From positions 19,807 to 83,806 of the forward strand of contig DDSZ01000025.1 in assembly GCA_002344205.1 (NCBI GenBank): a DNA stretch of 64,000 nt, read 5' to 3'. This DNA comes from Opitutaceae bacterium UBA2377. Lineage in GTDB: Bacteria > Verrucomicrobiota > Verrucomicrobiia > Opitutales > Opitutaceae. The notes under the pieces are model-generated. The model was given only the letters and a program-made list of their open reading frames with translations. It had not been told where the DNA came from and made no database searches. Made by a program: the position numbers and the translations under genes. This document shows positions 44,169 to 51,744 of this stretch, in pieces. How positions within the stretch are numbered: position 1 is the stretch's first letter; each line of letters begins with the position of its first letter.

Positions 44169-44185
44169 TTGGCACGGACTTTGCC
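44169..44185 (+). promoter_or_regulatory. sigma-54-type promoter of the lipoprotein/SPFH/K3 unit
   Basis: TTGGCACG-GACT-TTGCC matches the sigma-54 consensus TTGGCACG-N4-TTGC at all 12 core positions (only the base after TTGC, usually A or T, is C). GG and GC are 10 bases apart. It lies 59 bp before the first lipoprotein start codon and in the gap beside the gene for the FHA-sigma54 activator. Confidence 0.75.
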
Positions 44186-44243
44186 GAGTCACTGTGACCG
44201 TTTGGTCTTTCATCAACCTTTCCGCCCTCAACCCCTCCATTGC

Positions 44244-44774
44244 ATGAACCACCGCCTCCTCGCCACCGCCATGTCAGGGCTCGCCGCATTGCTGCTCGCG
44301 GGCTGTGAAACCTCCCAAGGGCCGTCGCCCTCGCTAGGCAACCAGCCGATCGTCGAGACCGGCAAGCGCATTGATCCGGCCCCGGTCTCCCAGTCCTACG
44401 CCGGCAAGAAAGATGTCTTCCAGGGCGCCGAATACGATCCCGGCACCGGGCCGCTCCCGGCCGGCGCCAAACAGGTGCGCCTGCGGGTCGGCCAGGTGAT
44501 GGAAGTTTACCGCGGCAGCAATGTGCCGGACGGCCAGCGCGAGCTGGCGTTTTACCTGCCCGTCGAGGCCCGTTCGGTCGTGCAGCTCGTCGTGGAAACC
44601 CGCGGCCTGGTGAAATACTACTTCCTCCGGGCCATCGGCCCCGGCGACACCGTCGGCGGCGTGGTCGAGCGCCGCTGGCTCAGCAGCGACGGTTTCTATC
44701 CGCGCGACGTCGCCGCGGAGGCGCGGGTGCAGGATGCCGTGCGCGCCGCCCCCTACCTGATCTCGGTTTACTGA
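44244..44774 (+). CDS. lipoprotein of unknown function
   Basis: A 176-residue lipoprotein. MSGLAALLLAGCETS is a lipobox with Cys as the first mature residue. After a linker (GKRIDPAPVSQSYAGKKD) comes a beta-rich domain: KQVRLRVGQVMEVYRGSNV, RELAFYLPVEARSVVQLVVE, YYFLRAIGPGDTVGG. No catalytic residues recognised. It heads a run of closely spaced genes that leads to SPFH and kinases K3 to K6, downstream of a sigma-54-type promoter. It may be the periplasmic ligand-binding or wall-contact part of the system, by position only. Confidence 0.75.
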   Translation: MNHRLLATAMSGLAALLLAGCETSQGPSPSLGNQPIVETGKRIDPAPVSQSYAGKKDVFQGAEYDPGTGPLPAGAKQVRLRVGQVMEVYRGSNVPDGQRELAFYLPVEARSVVQLVVETRGLVKYYFLRAIGPGDTVGGVVERRWLSSDGFYPRDVAAEARVQDAVRAAPYLISVY

Positions 44775-44783
44775 AATATCTCC

Positions 44784-45014
44784 ATGAAAATCCATCCGCT
44801 TCCTTTCCTGCGCTTCGCCGGTCTCGGTCTGGCGCTCACCGCCCTTTCCGCCTGCCGCTCCGTTGACACCGGTCCGGTGGTGCCGCCCGACCCCAATCAG
44901 CGCGGCATCATCTACGGCACCGAACCGGAGCCGGCCTCGATCCCGCAGAAGGACATTCCGGCCGGCGAATCCAGCCTCCGCAAAAAGGGGCCGGACAAGC
45001 GCATCGACCAATAA
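44784..45014 (+). CDS. small lipoprotein
   Basis: A 76-residue lipoprotein: MKIHPLPFLRFAGLGLALTALSAC is the signal peptide with lipobox LSAC, and the 50-residue mature part is Pro/Glu/Lys-rich and probably disordered (TGPVVPPDPNQRGIIYGTE). It starts 9 bp after the preceding stop and is clearly part of the same unit. Short disordered lipoproteins of this kind often act as tethers; no function can be assigned. Confidence 0.7.
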   Translation: MKIHPLPFLRFAGLGLALTALSACRSVDTGPVVPPDPNQRGIIYGTEPEPASIPQKDIPAGESSLRKKGPDKRIDQ

Positions 45015-45047
45015 CCCGGCACAGCTGCCCACGCGAGGAACATCACC

Positions 45048-46604
45048 ATGGGATTCTACAACCAACGTTGCCCGAATTGCGGCAAGGCCGTCTCCAAGGA
45101 CGCCGAGTTTTGCAATGCCTGCGGCTGCCCCACCGCCACTTCCTGGTCGAACTGCCACCGCTGCGGTTCCGCCGTCGGCGCCGACTCCAAGTTTTGCTGG
45201 AAGTGCGGCACCGAGCAGGATCCTGCCAAGCGGAAGCAGTTCTACGGCGACCGCTGGCAGCGCTCGCCGGATGACTTCGCCGTCCGCGTCGAACTGAAGA
45301 CCCCCGCCGCCACGCTCCACCACGGGCTGCAGGTGGACGAGGGCACCGTCGCCCTCATCTTCCAGAACGGCAAGTTCAACGGCCTGCTCGAGGCCGGCTA
45401 CCACTCCTTCGACAATTTCTTCTCGCGCCTGCTCGGCTTCGACAAGGGCAAGGAGGCCCATGCCGTGCTCATCGACACCCGCGCGGCCGAGGTGGACTTC
45501 ATGCTGGAGGACGTCCGGCTGAAGAACCAGATCCCCGTGGACGCCCGCATGCGCCTGCTCTTTCAGGTGCGCGACCCCAAGCTCTTCGCCGAGCGCGTGC
45601 TCGACGGGGCGGGGGACTTCCACACCGCCGACCTCACCAACCGGTTTCTCGGCGAGGTCCGCGCCGCCGTGCAGGCGACCGCGCAGGAGCGCACCCTGGA
45701 CGAGGTGCTGCTGGCTGCTTCCGCGCGCGAGCTGCTGGAGCGCGACCTGGTCGCCCGGCTGGAAGCCACCCTCGCGCCCTATGGCATCGCCATCGAGGGC
45801 GTGCGGCTGGCGGAGTTTGGCGGGCCGGCCGTTGCGGAGATGCGTTCCAAGCTCGGTGAAATCGACCGCCTCAACCGCGAACTCGACGCCAACCGCCGCC
45901 TGCAGGACGCGATGCGCGCCGGCAAGGTGGACGCCTACCGTGATGAGCAGCAGCTCAAGGATACTTACGACCGCATCACCCACGAATTCGGGTTGAATGC
46001 CGTGGCCCGCGAGGAAGATAAGAAGCGCTTCGTGCAGGTGATGGAGCAGCAGACCCAGGTCGAGGGCATCCGCCTCGACTACGAGGCCCGCCGCGCCGAG
46101 ATCACCAACCGGCTCGACGAGCAAAAGCTCCGGCATCAGTCCGAGATCGCCGACGCCATGCACGGCGTGGAGCTGCGGAAGGTGGAGTTTGCCGAGGACA
46201 TGCGCCAGCAGCGCGAACGCTTCGGCACCGCGCAGGAGCAGCAGGTCACGCAGGCCAAGACCGACCTGGAGGTGGCCAAGCAGGGCATCGAGGCGTTGAA
46301 GCTCGTCAAGCAGGCCAAGCTCGAGGGCAAGAAAGCCGAGGACGAACACGACATGGCGATGGAGGCCCAGCGGCTGCAACTGCGCGGCAGCGCCAGCATG
46401 CAGGCGCTCGTGGCCACGCTCGACGGCGAGAAGGCCGACCGCATCCTCAAGCTCGCCGAGCTGGAGATGCGCAAGGGCCTGTCGGTCGAGCAGGCCATGG
46501 CACTGGTGGCCGAAAAATCTCCCGAAATCGCCCCGGCCATCGCCGCGGCCATGCGGGCCAAATATGCCAAGGGCCAGGAGGATGCCGCGCCGAAGGAGAA
46601 CTGA
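45048..46604 (+). CDS. double zinc-ribbon SPFH (band 7) domain protein
   Basis: A 518-residue protein. Two zinc ribbons open it (C8/C11/C22/C25 and C36/C39/C50/C53). An SPFH-type domain spans about 80-270 (VDEGTVALIFQNGKFNGLLE, LLEAGYHSF, VPVDARMRLLFQVRDP-like IPVDARMRLLF). A long coiled coil (270-470) follows, then an Ala/Glu-rich tail. SPFH proteins scaffold membrane microdomains. A similar zinc-ribbon plus SPFH design occurs in YdjI of Bacillus, linked to envelope-stress PspA. No membrane helix is visible. It ends 3 bp before kinase K3, so it is probably a scaffold or substrate of the kinases. Confidence 0.85.
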   Translation: MGFYNQRCPNCGKAVSKDAEFCNACGCPTATSWSNCHRCGSAVGADSKFCWKCGTEQDPAKRKQFYGDRWQRSPDDFAVRVELKTPAATLHHGLQVDEGTVALIFQNGKFNGLLEAGYHSFDNFFSRLLGFDKGKEAHAVLIDTRAAEVDFMLEDVRLKNQIPVDARMRLLFQVRDPKLFAERVLDGAGDFHTADLTNRFLGEVRAAVQATAQERTLDEVLLAASARELLERDLVARLEATLAPYGIAIEGVRLAEFGGPAVAEMRSKLGEIDRLNRELDANRRLQDAMRAGKVDAYRDEQQLKDTYDRITHEFGLNAVAREEDKKRFVQVMEQQTQVEGIRLDYEARRAEITNRLDEQKLRHQSEIADAMHGVELRKVEFAEDMRQQRERFGTAQEQQVTQAKTDLEVAKQGIEALKLVKQAKLEGKKAEDEHDMAMEAQRLQLRGSASMQALVATLDGEKADRILKLAELEMRKGLSVEQAMALVAEKSPEIAPAIAAAMRAKYAKGQEDAAPKEN

Positions 46605-46607
46605 GGC

Positions 46608-49133
46608 ATGGCAGACGACATCGATGCCGGCATGACCCAGCGCGGTTTTGCGCCCGGGCAAACTGTATTCGCCCGCTACCGGTTGGAGAAAATTCTCGGC
46701 CGCGGTGCCACCGGCATCGTGTGGTTGGCGCACGACGAAAAACTGGAGTGCCCCGTCGCGCTCAAAGTCCTGCCCGATTCCGTGCTGCAGCAGAAGTCCG
46801 CGCTGGAGGAGCTGAAGCGCGAGACCCGTCGCAATCTCGATCTCACGCATCCGCACATCGTGCGGATCTATGATTTCGTGACCGACGGCCAGCATGCGGC
46901 AATCGCGATGGAATATGTGCCGGGTACCTCGCTGGCGGCACGAAAGATGGAGCAGCCGAAGGGTATATTCCCCGTCGAGGAAATCCGCCGCTGGGTGCAT
47001 CAGTTGATCCCGGCGCTCGTCTATGCGCATGAAAGCGCGCAGGTGGTCCATCGGGATCTCAAGCCTGGCAACATCCTGATTGACGCCGGGGGTAATGCGA
47101 AGATTGCCGATTTCGGTCTTGCGCGCGGGCTGCAGGAAGCGGCCGGTTCCAGCACCACCGGCACGCCGGCCTACATGAGCCCGGAGCAGTTGCTCGGCGA
47201 AAAATCCACGCCTTCCGACGATATCTATTCCCTCGGGGCGACGCTTTACGAACTGCTCACGGGCAAGCCGCCTTTTTACTCGGGCAACATTGCCCTGCAG
47301 GTGCAATACAAGGTGCCGCCCCAGATCGCCTCGCGCCGGAAGGAACTGGAAGCGGGCGACTGCGAGCCGGTGCCCACCGCCTGGGAAACGACCATCGCGA
47401 CCTGTCTGGCGAAGTCGCCGGAGGAGCGTCCGCTTTCCATGCGTGCGCTGCTTGCCCGCCTGGAAGGGGATGTCGTGGCCGGTGCTTTGCTGCGGTCGGT
47501 GGCCATCGCCCCGAAGCCGGTGCCGCCGCCGGCACCGGTGGTTGCAGTGCCGCCGCCCCCGCCACCTGCGCCGGTTGCTCCAGCCACGGAACCTCCGCCG
47601 TCAATGCCGGTGACACCGGTTTTGCCGCCGGAGCCGCCACCTCCGCCCCCTCCACCACCTCCACCACCCCCGGCTCCGGTTGCAGTGCCGCCGCCTGCGC
47701 CTGCAGTGGTGCCGGCACCGGTGGTGGTGCCTCCTATTCCGGTGACTGCTGAGGTCGTGCCGCCGCCCGCCGTTGCGCCAGTTGCGGAATCCCCGGTCGC
47801 CGCGCCCGTGCTACCGGTTGCGTCACCCGCGCCGGCGGTTGCCCAGCCCGTGCCACCGCCTCCCGCGCCGGCTCCAGTGGTAGTGGTGCCGCCACCACCA
47901 CCACCTCCTCCTCCCACTCAGCCCTCTCCGCCGGAGCCGCTGCCGCAGCCGATTGCTCCCCCCGTGCCGGTGGCCGCTGCGCCAGCGCCTCAGCCAACGG
48001 TGGTATCAATCCCGGAGCCGGCCGCAGCTCCACAACCGGTGCCTATCGTGCCTGCGGCATCGGTCGCTCCGGTGGCCGAGCCGGTGATAGATGCACCTGC
48101 GGCGGCACCTGCTGCCGTCGTTTCCCCTGCTGCGACCGAACCAACGACCAAGCCCGCCCAAGCGGCATCTGCGCCGCGTATCTCTGCACCTTATGGTGGC
48201 GAGCCGAAAGCGGCGCCGTTGGCGGCGCCACGAGAGCACAAGCCGGCAAAGCCATTGCCGTGGGCATTGATCGTCACGGTGGCGGTGGTGCTCCTGATTG
48301 GGGGCAGTTATTACTTTGTGCTGCACGTCCCGGCGAAAAAGCGGGCGGCAGAAGCGGCGGCGGCCGTCTTGGCCAAGGCGGAAGAAGAGCGCCGTCTGCT
48401 CAACCTCCGTCTGGATCAGGAGCGGCAGCAGGCGGAGCAGGCACGCCTGGCGCTCGAGGCCCAGCAAAACGAGCTGGCTCGGCTGCTGGAAGAGCAGCGC
48501 ACTGCTCAACTCAAGCGCGATGAGGCGGAAAAACAGCGCTTGGCCGAGCAGGTGCGTCAGGCGGAGCTGGCCGCCGCGGAAGCCAAACGGCTGGCCGAGG
48601 AATTGGCGCAACGCGAAGCCGAAGCCAAGGCGCGCGGCGGGGCGCTGATCACTTCCACTCCGGCCGGCGCGGAGATTTTTATTGGCGAAGAATCGCTGGG
48701 GAAGACACCGCTCGCACTGCGGGACCGGAAGGTCGGTGCCGAACGCATCAGGCTCCGGCTGGCGGGTTATCGGGAGTGGACCGGCAGCGTGGAGATCAAG
48801 GCCAATGATTTTGCGGAATTGAAGGCGACGCTGGAGCCGGACTCCTTCACGCTCGGCCAGCTCGACCGCCACCCCGTGCCGCGGCAGCGGGTTTCGCCAG
48901 AGTATCCGGAGGCGCTGCAAAGAGCCGGCATCGGCGGCACCGTAGAGGTGGAGTTTGTGGTGGATCCCGCTGGCAACGTCATCGCCGCCTATGTGGTGCG
49001 CCCCGGCCAGGCCGCCTTGGATGCCGCAGCGGTAGCTGCCGTGCGTCAGTGGACATTTCAGCCGGGTTTGCGGGGTGGTCAGCCGGTGAATGTCCGAATG
49101 CGGGTGCCGATCGAGTTTACCCCATCCCGCTGA
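46608..49133 (+). CDS. Ser/Thr protein kinase K3 with PEGA and TonB C-terminal modules
   Basis: An 841-residue Hanks kinase, the most diverged of the six: Gly loop GRGATGIV (31-38), Lys53, HRDLKPGN (148-155), DFG, and a normal GTPAYMSPEQ with the APE Glu. A Pro/Val/Ala-rich linker runs from about 303 to 545. One membrane helix (551-572, WALIVTVAVVLLIGGSYYFV) leads to a coiled coil (575-675), a PEGA domain (677-745, ITSTPAGAEIFIGEESLGKT), and a TonB_C domain (760-840, VSPEYPEALQRAGIGGTVEV and AAVAAVRQWTFQPGLRGGQP). The outer part could contact TonB-dependent receptors, whose partner module it carries. Confidence 0.9.
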   Translation: MADDIDAGMTQRGFAPGQTVFARYRLEKILGRGATGIVWLAHDEKLECPVALKVLPDSVLQQKSALEELKRETRRNLDLTHPHIVRIYDFVTDGQHAAIAMEYVPGTSLAARKMEQPKGIFPVEEIRRWVHQLIPALVYAHESAQVVHRDLKPGNILIDAGGNAKIADFGLARGLQEAAGSSTTGTPAYMSPEQLLGEKSTPSDDIYSLGATLYELLTGKPPFYSGNIALQVQYKVPPQIASRRKELEAGDCEPVPTAWETTIATCLAKSPEERPLSMRALLARLEGDVVAGALLRSVAIAPKPVPPPAPVVAVPPPPPPAPVAPATEPPPSMPVTPVLPPEPPPPPPPPPPPPPAPVAVPPPAPAVVPAPVVVPPIPVTAEVVPPPAVAPVAESPVAAPVLPVASPAPAVAQPVPPPPAPAPVVVVPPPPPPPPPTQPSPPEPLPQPIAPPVPVAAAPAPQPTVVSIPEPAAAPQPVPIVPAASVAPVAEPVIDAPAAAPAAVVSPAATEPTTKPAQAASAPRISAPYGGEPKAAPLAAPREHKPAKPLPWALIVTVAVVLLIGGSYYFVLHVPAKKRAAEAAAAVLAKAEEERRLLNLRLDQERQQAEQARLALEAQQNELARLLEEQRTAQLKRDEAEKQRLAEQVRQAELAAAEAKRLAEELAQREAEAKARGGALITSTPAGAEIFIGEESLGKTPLALRDRKVGAERIRLRLAGYREWTGSVEIKANDFAELKATLEPDSFTLGQLDRHPVPRQRVSPEYPEALQRAGIGGTVEVEFVVDPAGNVIAAYVVRPGQAALDAAAVAAVRQWTFQPGLRGGQPVNVRMRVPIEFTPSR

Positions 49134-49139
49134 ACGCCT

Positions 49140-51728
49140 ATGGATGAGCTTGATCTAGGCGCGACGCTGAAGGGCTTTGCCCCCGGCCAAAAGGTCTTCA
49201 ACCGGTATACGCTGAAGAAAATCCTGGGCCGCGGCGGCATGGGCGTCGTCTGGTTGGCGCAGGACGAGGAGCTGGAGCGCGCGGTGGCCTTGAAGTTCTT
49301 GCCGGAGATCGTGGCGTTGGATCCGGAGGCGATGGCCGATCTCAAGCGCGAGACCCGCCGCAACCTCGACCTCACGCATCCGCACATCGTGCGCATCTAC
49401 GATTTCGTGTCGGACAGCCGCACCGCCGCCATCTCGATGGAGTATGTGGACGGCGCCTCATTGTCCGCGCTGAAGCTCGAAAAGTCCGGCCGTGTCTTTA
49501 CGACCGCCGAGCTGGCGCCCTGGCTGGAGCAGCTTTGCACTGCGCTGACGTATGCGCACACCAAGGCAAAAATCGTCCACCGCGATCTGAAGCCGGCCAA
49601 TCTCATGATCACCCGCAACGGGGACCTGAAGATCACCGACTTCGGCATCGCGCGCGGCATATCCGACAGCGTGAGCCGCGTGAGCGCGCAGCTCGCCGGC
49701 AGCAGCGGCACGCCGGTTTACATGTCGCCACAGCAAATGATGGGCGAGCGGGCGGCGGTGACGGACGACCTCTACGCGATCGGCGCGACTTTTTACGAAT
49801 TGCTGACGGGCAAGCCGCCATTCCATTCCGGCAACATCATCATGCAGGTGCAGGCCAAGGTGCCGCCGAGCCTGGCGGAGCGCCGGGCCGAGCTGGGCGT
49901 GACGGGCGAGACCATCCCGGAGTTTTGGGAACAGGCGGTTGCCGCCTGTCTCGCGAAAGAGGCGTTACAGCGGCCGCAAAGCACCTTGGAATTGCTGGCC
50001 CGGCTGAAGGGTGAGACAGCAAAGCCCGTCGCGCCGGCCGCGCCTCCGGTGGTCCCTGCGGTGGCAGCTCCGCCGCCTTTGGCTGCGCCGCCACCCGTGG
50101 ACGGGCCGAAAAAGATCAGCGGGGCAAGGCGCTGGCTGCTGGCGCCGTTATGGGCGGCGGTGCTGCCGGCGGCGGCCTGCGCTGCATTCGCGATGGGATG
50201 GCGCGGGCTCAGCCATGCCGGGGGATTGTTGGAGTCAGGGGTTAAAGTTTTTTTCCTGATGACTCCTGTCATGACCATTTTGGTCATCCTGCTGCTGGGA
50301 CTCTGGCGCTTGGGCCGTGGGCAATCTCATCCACTGCTGATCGGGCTGAGCGCAATGTGCAGTGCGGCGTGCGGCGTAGGCGTGATGCTTTTCATCGGGG
50401 CCGACCGGGTGCGATGGATAGACTCCAACCTGGGTTGGGGGCTTTTTGGCGCCGAGATTTTATTGAGCGGTCTGCTCGCCGGATTAGTGGGTGCCGCGGC
50501 CGGTTACGTGCTGCGTCGCTATGCATTTGGTGTTCCCGCCGCAAAACCTTCGGTGACGGGTGCGGTTGTGGTGGGTGGTCTGTTAATCGGTGGACTAGGC
50601 TTTGGTGTTATGCTGCCGCGTCAGTTTGACCGGACTTACAGTGCGGAAGGAGACCGCCAGTATCGCCTTTGGGAGGAAAATGACCGGGTCCGGCGCGAGG
50701 CTGAAGAGGCCAAGGCCAAGGCGGAAGCCGCCGCCCTCGCGCAGAAGCGCGAACAGGATGCCGCGACCGAACGTGCGTTGCGCGAACAGCAGGCGGTGGG
50801 GCTGATCCGGGAAGCTTACCGGATGGTGTTTGACCGAGCGCCCGATGCGCAGACGGTGGCGCGCTACACCACGTTGATGTTGCAGAATCGGGATTGGGAT
50901 GCCGCCCGGCTGCGCAAGGAACTCCGCTCCAGTCCCGAAGGGCTGAAGGGCGGCCGGCTGCTCGTGCCGGAAGAGTTCTCCACCATCAAGGCGGCGATTG
51001 AGGCGGCAGTGCCGGGTAATACGGTGCACGTGGCGCCGGGCACCTATCGGGAGAATGTTTACCTCAACAAAGCGGTGAGCCTGGTTGGCGCCGGCCGCGA
51101 CCGGGTGACTGTCGAGGCCGCACCCAACCAAAACGCACTCAGCGTGAGCAAGGTCAGCGGCATCACGGTCAGCGGGTTCACCTTCCGTCACAACGCGACC
51201 GCCGACACCGAGACCCGCAGCTTCGTGGTGAGCCTCGCGGAGGGCAGCCTCGTATTTGAGGACAATGCCGTGCTCGACGGCAACGGCGACGGGCTCAACC
51301 TGAAGGATGGCGGCTTTGCGACCGTCCGGCGGAACATCATCCGCAACCACCGCTGGGTGGGGCTTTCGCTTTTTGTCAACGCCTCCGGCCGGATTGAGGA
51401 CAACCTGATCGAGCGCAACCAGACCGGCATCCATATCCGCGCGGCGCTCGGGCGCACCGAGATCATCGGCAACGACCTGCGCGGCAACCAACGCAACGGC
51501 ATCTGGGTCGGCGAGGGCGACAATGTCACGCTCAGCAACAACCGTGTGACCGGCAACGGCACCGTGGGTGAGCGCTACGGTGGCATCGGCATAGGCAAGG
51601 GCCGGCCCACCCTCAACGGCAATGTCGCCTTCGACAACATCGGCACCGGCATCTGGTGGAACGCCGACGCCCAGCCCAACCTCGGCCGGGGCAACCTGAG
51701 CGACGGCAAGGATCTCACGGCGCCCTGA
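49140..51728 (+). CDS. Ser/Thr protein kinase K4 with membrane region and beta-helix domain
   Basis: An 862-residue Hanks kinase with GRGGMGVV, K52, HRDLKPANL, DFG and GTPVYMSPQQ (APE Glu changed to Gln). About five membrane helices lie at 327-490. A coiled coil (495-555) is followed by a short DUF4214-like helical motif (EAYRMVFDRAPDAQTVARYT) and then a right-handed parallel beta-helix (610-862) of the NosD/pectate-lyase type: VPEEFSTIKAAIEAAVPGN, VHVAPGTYRENVYLN, and repeated G-I-x-I-x-x-N rungs to the end. The helix should face the periplasm and bind polysaccharide or peptidoglycan. It starts 6 bp after the K3 stop. Confidence 0.9.
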   Translation: MDELDLGATLKGFAPGQKVFNRYTLKKILGRGGMGVVWLAQDEELERAVALKFLPEIVALDPEAMADLKRETRRNLDLTHPHIVRIYDFVSDSRTAAISMEYVDGASLSALKLEKSGRVFTTAELAPWLEQLCTALTYAHTKAKIVHRDLKPANLMITRNGDLKITDFGIARGISDSVSRVSAQLAGSSGTPVYMSPQQMMGERAAVTDDLYAIGATFYELLTGKPPFHSGNIIMQVQAKVPPSLAERRAELGVTGETIPEFWEQAVAACLAKEALQRPQSTLELLARLKGETAKPVAPAAPPVVPAVAAPPPLAAPPPVDGPKKISGARRWLLAPLWAAVLPAAACAAFAMGWRGLSHAGGLLESGVKVFFLMTPVMTILVILLLGLWRLGRGQSHPLLIGLSAMCSAACGVGVMLFIGADRVRWIDSNLGWGLFGAEILLSGLLAGLVGAAAGYVLRRYAFGVPAAKPSVTGAVVVGGLLIGGLGFGVMLPRQFDRTYSAEGDRQYRLWEENDRVRREAEEAKAKAEAAALAQKREQDAATERALREQQAVGLIREAYRMVFDRAPDAQTVARYTTLMLQNRDWDAARLRKELRSSPEGLKGGRLLVPEEFSTIKAAIEAAVPGNTVHVAPGTYRENVYLNKAVSLVGAGRDRVTVEAAPNQNALSVSKVSGITVSGFTFRHNATADTETRSFVVSLAEGSLVFEDNAVLDGNGDGLNLKDGGFATVRRNIIRNHRWVGLSLFVNASGRIEDNLIERNQTGIHIRAALGRTEIIGNDLRGNQRNGIWVGEGDNVTLSNNRVTGNGTVGERYGGIGIGKGRPTLNGNVAFDNIGTGIWWNADAQPNLGRGNLSDGKDLTAP

Positions 51729-51744
51729 GCGGGCCCTCTCCGTC

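Noticed and set aside
44334..47306. A 990-codon open frame antisense to the lipoprotein, SPFH and K3 genes
   Set aside because: It lies opposite four well-supported genes, and its composition (His/Leu/Gly/Arg-rich, no motif) is what high-GC antisense produces. The same applies to long antisense frames at 29730-31466, 33439-35559 and 2889-3890.
47276..47917. Gly/Thr-repeat protein on the minus strand
   Set aside because: It is the complement of the K3 proline-rich linker; the repeat comes from CCG/CCA codons of that linker.
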